5,348 nucleotides of DNA, taken from positions 1 to 5,348 of the forward strand of contig CAMMMI010000101.1 in the NCBI GenBank assembly GCA_946497905.1, given 5' to 3'. Made by a program: the position numbers and the translations under genes. The stretch is from an uncultured Clostridium sp. GTDB lineage: Bacteria > Bacillota > Clostridia > TANB77 > CAG-508. Below, in pieces: positions 1 to 3,998 of this stretch; positions within the stretch are counted from its first letter, which is position 1; every line of letters starts with the position of its first letter. The notes under the pieces are model-generated. The model saw only the letters and a program-made list of their open reading frames with translations, did no database searches and was not told the DNA's origin.

Positions 1-32
1 CGACCTTTGGGTTATGAGCCCGGCGATATACC
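1..32 (-). tRNA. Partial tRNA-Met(CAT), probably initiator type; att junction remnant
   Basis: On the minus strand, positions 21-9 read GGGCTCATAACCC, an anticodon arm with loop CTCATAA and anticodon CAT (positions 16-14), followed by AAAGGTCG as in the variable region of Met tRNAs. Three stacked G:C pairs at the base of the loop are a hallmark of initiator tRNA. No D-arm or acceptor 5' strand precedes it: the bases to the right are AT-rich element sequence. The two outer stem positions would be C·A mismatches (positions 22-23 against 7-8). This fits a 3' half supplied by the chromosome joined to a 5' side supplied by the element. The 3' half of the tRNA lies off the left edge. The sequence GGTATATCG before the stem weakly resembles the fMet D-arm, so the homology may extend that far. 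Confidence 0.65.
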
Positions 33-125
33 TGTTTTTTTATGTTTTTTAATTTCTTTGTAACCTTACTCTCTCAACCAATATAAGCATACTATTTTAT
101 TATTAAAATATATATATTTCAACTA

Positions 126-167
126 TGTCCCTTTAATGTCCCTTTAAATTACTTTTTGTCCCATTAA
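126..167. repeat. Three 11-bp direct repeats; candidate integrase arm-binding sites
   Basis: TGTCCCTTTAA occurs twice in tandem (126-136 and 137-147), and a one-mismatch copy, TGTCCCATTAA, follows at 157-167. The starts are 11 and 20 bp apart, close to one and two helical turns. The last copies overlap the stop codon and the final codons of the integrase gene. Arm-type repeats of this kind next to int are the known binding sites of the N-terminal AP2-like domain of Tn916-type and phage integrases. The arm-site role here is inferred from position, repetition and the presence of that domain in the neighbouring integrase. Confidence 0.6.
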
Positions 168-1418
168 AAGAACAGATGATATATCTTTTAGTTTTTCAGG
201 TAAAACATTTATATTATTTATTGTTTCTAATTTTTCAATTTCCTTTTTGTTTGTTTCTTCATCATAATCAACATAAAAATCAACAGTTGTACTTCCTAGA
301 GTATGTCCTAAATATTGTTGAACTTGATTTATCGGAATATGAACATCTACACATCTTGTTGCAAATAAATGTCTTAACTGGTAAACACTAACATGTTTAA
401 AGTCATGCCTTTTTAACATTCTATCTAAAGTATCCCATAGATAATCACTACTTAAAGGATTTCCTAAATTATTAACAAAAATGTAGTTATCTTCCATTTG
501 TTCTTTGCTTGTATATCCTTTTTGTTTCATTTCAGATAGCATAAACAAATGCATCAATTCATTTAGCCATTTTTGTAACGGAATAGTTCTATAACTTGAT
601 GCTGTTTTCAAATCTTTTTCCTCATAAGTAGATTCGATTTTTTTAAAATTATCATCATAATAGGTAATTTTACCATAATTATCTCTAACTTTTATATTAG
701 ATTCTTTGTAACTATAATGTTTCCATTTAATACCTCCATTTTCACCTGGCCTTAATCCTGTGTTTAAAATAAAAATGTAACATAGCCCATTTTGTTCAGA
801 TAGCAAGATATTCATTAATTCTTGCTGTTCAGTTGGTGATAATGTAGGTGTTTTCTTTTTCTTTCTAACTTTAGGTGTGCGAATAGTTGGAATAGGATTA
901 TATTTAACAATTTTGTCTATTTCAGCATCCGCAAAAGCCATATTTAAAATACTTTTTATCTCCCTTATTGTTTTAGGAGAATATTTTTTTATTGATTTTT
1001 TTTCATTACCTGTTGATAAATTAGAGAAATACTCTTGCAAAATAAGTCTATCTAAAGATTGCATTGGATAACTACCTAAATGTGGAATAATATTAGCATT
1101 TATTTTTTCAATGTACCCTTGTAGAGTTCTAGCTGTAACAAAAGGTCTTTTGTGAATACGAACCCATTTTTTAAGCCATTCTTCTAATGTGATTTTGTCT
1201 TTTTCTATATAAGCATTTTCATTAGACTCTTGCTTAACTCGTATCATTTCTTGAACTAAAACTCTTTTGTCTTTATTAAATAATGATATTTGTTTGGATT
1301 TACCATTTACTTTAACTGTAATTCTTCCTTCATATCCTCCATTTTTTTGTCGTATTGATCCCATTCCTCTTGTATTTCTCTTTTTTTTAACAGGCTCTTT
1401 TTGTGAAGTTTTTGCCAT
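144..1418 (-). CDS. int: Tyrosine recombinase / integrase of a Tn916-like element
   Basis: This 424-aa protein should catalyse site-specific integration and excision of the element at the neighbouring tRNA through a covalent tyrosine-DNA intermediate. Three domains are visible: an AP2-like arm-binding domain (about 18-65, GMGSIRQKNGGYEGRITVKV), a SAM-like core-binding domain (about 75-175, ITLEEWLKKW onward) and the catalytic domain (about 190-390). Catalytic residues are R223 in TGLRPGE, K271 in LKTASSYRTIPL, R349 and H350 in YQLRH, H372 in LGH, and the nucleophile, probably Y382 in VDFYVDY. Oddly, the first His of the usual HxxRH motif is Tyr346 (codon TAC). The length is normal for the family. 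The start at 1418 is preferred to an ATG at 1433 because GGGGGA lies 7 bases upstream of it, inside the longer frame. A dedicated promoter and a hairpin lie just upstream. Confidence 0.95.
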   Translation of the reverse strand: MAKTSQKEPVKKKRNTRGMGSIRQKNGGYEGRITVKVNGKSKQISLFNKDKRVLVQEMIRVKQESNENAYIEKDKITLEEWLKKWVRIHKRPFVTARTLQGYIEKINANIIPHLGSYPMQSLDRLILQEYFSNLSTGNEKKSIKKYSPKTIREIKSILNMAFADAEIDKIVKYNPIPTIRTPKVRKKKKTPTLSPTEQQELMNILLSEQNGLCYIFILNTGLRPGENGGIKWKHYSYKESNIKVRDNYGKITYYDDNFKKIESTYEEKDLKTASSYRTIPLQKWLNELMHLFMLSEMKQKGYTSKEQMEDNYIFVNNLGNPLSSDYLWDTLDRMLKRHDFKHVSVYQLRHLFATRCVDVHIPINQVQQYLGHTLGSTTVDFYVDYDEETNKKEIEKLETINNINVLPEKLKDISSVLLMGQKVI

Positions 1419-1438
1419 TATTTTTTCCCCCATTCAAA

Positions 1439-1486
1439 AATAGAGAACATTAAAGGTAAAAAGCACAATATTTAATATTCTCTATT
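1439..1486 (-). terminator. Terminator-like hairpin between the excisionase-like gene and int
   Basis: Read as minus-strand RNA, AATAGAGAATATTAAA (1486-1471) pairs with TTTAATGTTCTCTATT (1454-1439): 16 bp with a single U·G wobble, a 16-nt loop and then a run of U (1440-1436). The wobble would be a C·A mismatch on the other strand, so the structure favours minus-strand RNA. It could end read-through transcription from the xis side before int. The AT-rich stem makes it a moderate rather than a strong terminator, and an attenuator or RNA-processing hairpin is also possible. Confidence 0.55.
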
Positions 1487-1512
1487 ATATATTAATATAA
1501 AAATATAAGCAA
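1484..1512 (-). promoter_or_regulatory. Integrase promoter (Pint)
   Basis: On the minus strand TTGCTT (1512-1507) is followed by exactly 17 bases and a perfect TATAAT (1489-1484). The -35 matches the consensus at TTG only, and the -10 is ideal. The predicted start, near 1477, is about 60 bases before the int start codon. The -10 box overlaps the first bases of the hairpin's 5' arm, so RNA made from this promoter would lack that arm. Confidence 0.65.
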
Positions 1513-1515
1513 TAT

Positions 1516-1710
1516 TTAAGTAAAAAATCTTCCAGAGTTTTCATCAAACCACTCTTGCAACATTTTTTTGTTAATGACAATTCTTCTTTTAAATTTTATA
1601 CAGGGAAAATCAGGATATTTTACTAGTTCACCCATTAAGTTTTTACTTATTCCCATTAAATTTGCTGCTTCACTAATATTTAATCCTATTTTTTCATCAT
1701 TATTTTGCAT
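1516..1710 (-). CDS. xis: Excisionase-like winged-helix DNA-binding protein
   Basis: This 64-aa protein matches the small MerR/excisionase-type winged-helix family (HTH_17 type) found beside integrases. Excisionases bend DNA at the element ends and steer the integrase toward excision. The HTH covers about residues 11-33 (NISEAANLMGISKNLMGELV), and the wing follows with the typical pattern PDFPCIKFKRRIVINKK and then LQEWFDE (about 33-57). Its start overlaps the stop of the gene before it by 11 bases, and no strong Shine-Dalgarno sequence is visible, so translation is probably coupled. The integrase gene follows after 97 bases, as in Tn916-type elements. The family call is good. The functional call as excisionase rests on size, fold and position next to int; some proteins of this kind act mainly as regulators. 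Confidence 0.8.
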   Translation of the reverse strand: MQNNDEKIGLNISEAANLMGISKNLMGELVKYPDFPCIKFKRRIVINKKMLQEWFDENSGRFFT

Positions 1711-1921
1711 CTATATCACATCCATCTTTAATTTTTTGTAATTTATTTCTAGCCCAACTTTGAGAATCAGCAATGTTTTGTATAATATTTCTAGGATACA
1801 ATTTAAAACATTGTTTCATTTCCACACCAAGTGTCGCAGGATTAATTTCGCCAGTATATTTAGAACTTTGCATATAATCAAGCGCAACTTGTGCATAAGC
1901 AACAGCTTCTTTTTTATTCAT
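1700..1921 (-). CDS. Small unknown protein in the excision operon (73 aa)
   Basis: The start is MNKKEA at 1921, with GGAGGTG six bases upstream. A longer in-frame reading to 2014 would lie inside the preceding gene and has no ribosome binding site. The protein is soluble and predicted mostly helical, with no signal peptide or membrane segment. Recognisable stretches are KKEAVAYAQVALDYMQSS (about 3-20), EINPATLGVEMKQCFKLYP (about 25-43) and a basic C-terminal helix around QSWARNKLQKIKDG. It overlaps the gene before it by 8 bases and the excisionase-like gene after it by 11, so the three are probably translated together. I do not recognise a named family. Its place beside xis suggests a role in regulation or excision, but nothing in the sequence shows this directly. 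Confidence 0.8.
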   Translation of the reverse strand: MNKKEAVAYAQVALDYMQSSKYTGEINPATLGVEMKQCFKLYPRNIIQNIADSQSWARNKLQKIKDGCDIDAK

Positions 1922-2159
1922 CTTTGACACCTCCAATAAAAGTTTCAAACAATGTAATAATATTGTCCCATCTAATTTCTGAATTTTCTTGAATACAAAT
2001 TTCACATTTTTCAATATAAGAAAAATCTTTTTTTCGTCTAATACATATTTCTAATTTTTGACTATCATTAGCAGTATAGTTAATTTCTGCATATATCTTA
2101 CTTTGTTTAGTATTTAATCTATCTGCTAACTGAAAAACTTTTAATAATTTTTGTTCCAT
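1914..2159 (-). CDS. Small unknown protein (81 aa), charged
   Basis: The gene starts with ATG at 2159, behind AAAGG about 11 bases upstream, 7 bases after the stop of the HTH/coiled-coil gene. It ends 8 bases inside the next gene, whose Shine-Dalgarno sequence GGAGGTG lies in its last codons, a typical coupled arrangement. The protein begins with a helical segment (KLLKVFQLADRLNTKQSKIY), then alternating charged and hydrophobic segments that look like beta strands, with cysteines in LEICIRRKK and EKCEICIQ. The single C-x2-C pair is not enough to claim metal binding. The opening VFQLADRLNTKQSKIYAEI could be a degenerate HTH, but this is weak. No family is recognised. It belongs to the same transcription unit as the excisionase-like gene. 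Confidence 0.75.
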   Translation of the reverse strand: MEQKLLKVFQLADRLNTKQSKIYAEINYTANDSQKLEICIRRKKDFSYIEKCEICIQENSEIRWDNIITLFETFIGGVKDE

Positions 2160-2166
2160 AATTTAC

Positions 2167-2589
2167 TTACCTTTCTTTTATATATTTTGGTACATCATAA
2201 GAACGACCAAGAGTTTTATCAAACTCGTATCTGTGTTTTGAAGGGTTATATGTATAAGCACTTTTATTCCATTTTCTATAATTTTCATCACTCAATCTCT
2301 TGCTTTTTGATAATTCTCGTGATGCTTCTTTATGTTGTTCTTGTACAAAAGCATAATTATCTTCAATTCTTTGCTTTTCTCTCTTTTGTTTATTAAATTT
2401 ATTTTGAGCTAATTTCCTTTTTTCTTTTGATTTATTTTTTCTAAATGCTTTTTCTGTTTTATACCTTACATCTGTTTTTACAACTTTTGTTATATATGCT
2501 GAAGAAACTTTTTCTCTTTCTGCTATATCTTTTACTTTTAAATGCTTAATATAAAACATTTCAAATATTTTATCTTTTAAGGTTTCCAT
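2167..2589 (-). CDS. HTH plus coiled-coil DNA-binding protein (140 aa)
   Basis: The start is METLKDK at 2589 behind GGGTGG. Upstream in-frame codons to 2652 have no ribosome binding site and run into the intergenic gap. The N-terminus carries a helix-turn-helix of the sigma region-4 or response-regulator type (about 18-40, KVKDIAEREKVSSAYITKVV). A long, very basic and charged helix follows, probably a coiled coil (about 44-100, rich in K, R, E and Q), and then a C-terminal block with aromatic residues and a YIKER ending (WNKSAYTYNPSKHRYEF, about 107-123). From memory, proteins with this same layout occur in clostridial mobile elements and prophages, but I cannot give them a verified name. It is probably a transcriptional regulator or DNA-binding accessory factor of the element. 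It is the first gene after the small membrane protein and is followed 7 bases later by the next gene. Confidence 0.8.
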   Translation of the reverse strand: METLKDKIFEMFYIKHLKVKDIAEREKVSSAYITKVVKTDVRYKTEKAFRKNKSKEKRKLAQNKFNKQKREKQRIEDNYAFVQEQHKEASRELSKSKRLSDENYRKWNKSAYTYNPSKHRYEFDKTLGRSYDVPKYIKER

Positions 2590-2656
2590 ATATAAATACC
2601 ACCCTATGTTTTTGCTGGTTAATTTTTTGTCGACACTTTTTAGGTATAACAAGACT

Positions 2657-2681
2657 ATTAGAAATTTACTTAATTTCTAAT
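2657..2681 (-). repeat. Perfect 10-bp inverted repeat at the end of the small membrane gene
   Basis: ATTAGAAATT (2657-2666) and AATTTCTAAT (2672-2681) are perfect inverted copies separated by 5 bases. The stop codon of the 56-aa gene lies across the loop. As minus-strand RNA it forms an all-but-AT hairpin without a clear U-run, so it is a weak terminator at best. The half-sites TTAGAAA and TTTCTAA are the same as in the palindrome at 3849-3870, which leaves open a protein-binding role. Confidence 0.5.
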
Positions 2682-2836
2682 TCTTTCATCTTTTTAGCGA
2701 AGGCTTCTTCTCTTTTTTTCTTTTCTTTTAATTCTTTATATAAACGATATTTTAATTTAAGTTTAGGTAATAAAATATCAAAAAAGAAAAGTACTACAAC
2801 AAGGGATATTCCTAATAATAGACATCTGAAAAACAT
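2666..2836 (-). CDS. Small single-pass membrane protein (56 aa)
   Basis: The frame opens with ATG at 2836 behind a strong AAAGGAG nine bases upstream and ends with TAA at 2666-2668. The protein begins MFFRC, has one membrane segment (about 5-24, CLLLGISLVVVLFFFDILLP) and ends in a strongly basic and charged helix (about 25-56, rich in K, E and R). By the positive-inside rule the tail lies in the cytoplasm. There is no cleavage site and no convincing lipobox, so it is an anchored protein and not a secreted one. It has its own candidate promoter and a leader hairpin upstream. No family is recognised. Small anchored proteins of this shape can act as membrane tethers, toxins or partners of larger machines, but nothing here decides between these. 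Confidence 0.7.
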   Translation of the reverse strand: MFFRCLLLGISLVVVLFFFDILLPKLKLKYRLYKELKEKKKREEAFAKKMKELEIK

Positions 2837-2868
2837 ATCTATATTCTCCTTTCTTAAATTTAAGTAAA

Positions 2869-2895
2869 GACAGATAAGAGCTTGTCTTATCTGTC
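2869..2895 (-). promoter_or_regulatory. Perfect 11-bp hairpin in the leader of the small membrane gene
   Basis: GACAGATAAGA (2869-2879) and TCTTATCTGTC (2885-2895) are perfect inverted copies with a 5-base loop. The hairpin ends 32 bases before the start codon of the 56-aa gene, between its candidate promoter and its ribosome binding site. As minus-strand RNA it is followed by UUUACUUAAA, a poor U-tract, so it may be a leaky terminator or attenuator, an RNA-stabilising hairpin or an operator. A 12-bp palindrome, CTTAAATTTAAG, lies at 2853-2864 just downstream. Confidence 0.55.
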
Positions 2896-2931
2896 CTTTT
2901 CAATATAGTGCTTCCTTAAAATTTGCCCTTC

Positions 2932-2960
2932 ATTATATATACAGTGAGTAAGTCAGCGAA
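2932..2960 (-). promoter_or_regulatory. Candidate internal promoter for the downstream half of the operon
   Basis: A perfect TATAAT (2937-2932, minus strand) lies 17 bases after TTCGCT (2960-2955), which matches the -35 consensus at only three positions. The spacer contains ACTTACTCACT, a short repeated ACTN pattern. The weak -35 with a good -10 suggests a promoter needing an activator or a special sigma factor, which is notable because the sigma-like genes lie immediately upstream. Any such link is speculative. Confidence 0.4.
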
Positions 2961-2974
2961 AATCTACCCAAACT

Positions 2975-3166
2975 TTATAATTTTTTTTCAAAATTATATC
3001 TTTTTATTCCTTCAATTAATTTTAAAATGATAAATTGGTATCTATCTTCGTCTCCAAAACTATATTTTTTTATCATTTTCTTTTTTCTTTCAATAATTTC
3101 TAACATTGCCATATCATTTCCTTGTTGTGCTAATTTACCTAATTCAAATAAATTTTTATCTTTCAT
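2975..3166 (-). CDS. Orf8-like short regulator (HTH_16 / sigma region-2-like)
   Basis: This 63-aa protein fits the Tn916 Orf8 type (HTH_16, conjugative-transposon helix-turn-helix domain). Its pattern is ELGKLAQQGNDMAMLEIIER, then KKMIKKYSFGDEDRYQFIIL, then KLIEGIKRYNF (about 8-59). The second half resembles sigma-70 region 2.1-2.2, the part that docks on the RNA polymerase beta-prime clamp, and the protein stops where region 2.3 would begin. The ATG at 3166 lies 11 bases inside the preceding sigma region-4 gene and has AAAGGAG upstream, so the two are coupled and probably made in fixed ratio. In Tn916 the Orf7/Orf8 pair activates excision and transfer genes. Here it likely acts with its upstream partner at element promoters. 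The family is well supported, and the split-sigma mechanism is inference. Confidence 0.8.
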   Translation of the reverse strand: MKDKNLFELGKLAQQGNDMAMLEIIERKKKMIKKYSFGDEDRYQFIILKLIEGIKRYNFEKKL

Positions 3167-3563
3167 TATTTAAATCTCCTTTCAAATATTTTCTTAATTT
3201 TTCAATAGCTCGTACTTTTATTCTGCTAACAGATTTAGACCATATTTCAAGTATTTTAGCTGCTTCATCTTGTGATAATTCTTCTTGAAAAAGCAAAAAA
3301 ATCACCGACTGTTCGATAGCAGTCAGTGAATTAAGGGCATTTTTTAATTGTAAAGACAAATCAATTTTGTCAATATCAGACAAGTGTGCATCACTCGCAA
3401 TAAAATCTTGTAAATAAGCAGAATAATCCTCATTATCTACAATTGTTTTTTCTTTATTACTAATATTTGATTGTTTTTTGAAATAAGTTCTAGATGATAG
3501 AATTATAGTTTTATTTAGGAAACTATCAAACCTTTCTTGCTTATAGTTATTTTTATCTCCCAT
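3156..3563 (-). CDS. Sigma-70 region-4-like regulator (Orf7-like)
   Basis: This 135-aa protein carries a C-terminal sigma-70 region-4 domain (about 74-128): LKNALNSLTAIEQSVIFLLF, then an HTH with the typical LSQDEAAKILEIWSKSVSRIK and RAIEKLRKYL. The N-terminal 70 residues are helical and charged and do not look like region 2, so alone it lacks the -10-binding part of a sigma factor. It corresponds in type and position to Tn916 Orf7, which activates the downstream excision and transfer functions. The start chosen is ATG at 3563, seven bases after GGGAGG; an upstream in-frame TTG at 3578 overlaps that site. The ribosome binding site lies inside alternative hairpins in the leader, so translation is probably regulated. 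It is the first gene of the minus-strand operon and is divergent from the XRE repressor-like gene. Confidence 0.85.
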   Translation of the reverse strand: MGDKNNYKQERFDSFLNKTIILSSRTYFKKQSNISNKEKTIVDNEDYSAYLQDFIASDAHLSDIDKIDLSLQLKNALNSLTAIEQSVIFLLFQEELSQDEAAKILEIWSKSVSRIKVRAIEKLRKYLKGDLNNER

Positions 3564-3651
3564 AAGTATTCCTCCCAAATCTTAAATTTGGGTTTGATAT
3601 TCCTATCTAAGAGGAATACTTGCTTGAAGTATAAAAATAAAACCTCCTTCC
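3564..3651 (-). promoter_or_regulatory. Leader with competing hairpins that hide the RBS of the sigma-like gene
   Basis: In minus-strand RNA the segment AAGTATTCCTC (3621-3611) can pair in three ways: with ATACTT just before it (3632-3627), with AGGAATA just after it (3604-3598), or fully over 11 bp with GAGGAATACTT (3574-3564), which contains part of the sigma-like gene's ribosome binding site and ends at its start codon. A further hairpin, CCCAAAT/ATTTGGG (3592-3586 with 3580-3574), also covers the GGG of that site. A second strong Shine-Dalgarno, GGAAGGAGG, lies at 3651-3643. Behind it a short frame ends at TAG (3605-3603), but it has only ATT or ATA as possible starts. The layout resembles translational attenuators such as the erm leaders. 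The regulation itself is inference. Confidence 0.55.
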
Positions 3652-3676
3652 TTTAAAATATATAAAAAATGAGTCT

Positions 3677-3705
3677 ATTGTACCTATCTAGTAATGAAAC
3701 ATAAA
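3677..3705 (-). promoter_or_regulatory. Candidate promoter of the sigma-like operon
   Basis: TACAAT (3682-3677, minus strand) is one base from the -10 consensus and lies 17 bases after TTTATG (3705-3700), a three-of-six -35. Transcription would begin near 3670 and give a leader of roughly 105 bases that contains the whole hairpin switch. The -10 abuts one arm of the 13-bp inverted motif pair. A second TATAAT at 3788-3783 is an alternative start. Confidence 0.35.
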
Positions 3706-3848
3706 TATCATTCGTATTTTTTTAATACTCTTTTGCACCTTCAATTTATATTCTTCCTAAATAGGTATATAAACCCACAGGAATTATACAAAAAGAAAAG
3801 TGCAAAATTTGTCGAAAAGTAGTGCAGTTTATCGTATCATGTCAGTTA

Positions 3849-3870
3849 TTAGAAAATGTACAATTTCTAA
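3849..3870. promoter_or_regulatory. 22-bp near-perfect palindrome; candidate operator of the XRE protein
   Basis: The site reads TTAGAAA, a, TGTACA, a, TTTCTAA: every position is symmetric except the single a·a pair between the outer half-sites and the TGTACA core. It lies about 130 bp upstream of the XRE start codon, just upstream of a plus-strand TATAAT (3894-3899), in the region divergent from the sigma-like operon. A dimeric XRE-family repressor is the natural candidate binder, but the match is by position only. Confidence 0.5.
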
Positions 3871-3998
3871 AACACTGTATTTTACTGCCTTTTTATAATT
3901 TTAAATTCCTATTTGTCATATATTTTGTCAGTAATAAGGAGTGTAATATTCTTATAAAGGAAGATAAAATAGTAGTATTAGGAAGAAGGAGGCTAATT

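Larger units (their letters stand above)
3564..3998. other. 435-bp divergent intergenic control region
   Basis: This region separates the minus-strand sigma-like operon from the plus-strand XRE gene and holds no convincing gene. From left to right it contains the RBS-sequestering leader (3564-3651), a candidate minus promoter (3677-3705), a 13-bp inverted motif pair with two mismatches (tacctatctagta at 3681-3693 and its near reverse complement at 3755-3767), an inverted TTTTGCAC/GTGCAAAA pair (3731-3738 and 3800-3807), a TATAAT on the minus strand at 3788-3783 without a good -35, a 22-bp palindrome (3849-3870), a plus-strand TATAAT at 3894-3899 with a poor -35, and two direct TTTGTCA copies (3912-3918 and 3924-3930). 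The plus-strand reading from 3822 in frame with the XRE gene is judged non-coding. Confidence 0.6.

Noticed and set aside
84..120. AT-only dyads downstream of int as an integrase terminator
   Set aside because: The stem is only A and T with no clear U-run on the minus strand; too weak to call.
176..391. Plus-strand open frame opposite the integrase C-terminus
   Set aside because: It lies wholly within the well-supported integrase gene, has no ribosome binding site and gives a low-complexity hydrophobic translation typical of an antisense shadow.
877..1071. Plus-strand open frame opposite the integrase middle
   Set aside because: Antisense shadow of the integrase; no ribosome binding site or recognisable family.
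1963..1971. TTGTCCCAT, resembling the arm-type repeats
   Set aside because: A single shorter match within a coding region far from att; likely chance.
2151..2396. Plus-strand open frame rich in Phe, Leu and Tyr
   Set aside because: Antisense to the HTH/coiled-coil gene. Its apparent hydrophobic stretches come from the complement of Lys and Glu codons.
3106..3288. Plus-strand open frame across the overlap of the two sigma-like genes
   Set aside because: Antisense shadow without a start signal.
3810..3816. TGTCGAA, a perfect Spo0A-box core; a similar TGTCGAC lies near 2628-2634
   Set aside because: A 7-base match is expected about once by chance in a window of this size and composition, and neither site lines up with a convincing promoter.
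3822..3998. N-terminal extension of the XRE gene
   Set aside because: The translation is Phe- and Cys-rich and unlike protein, the true start has AAGGAGG, and the segment carries palindromes and promoter-like sequences.
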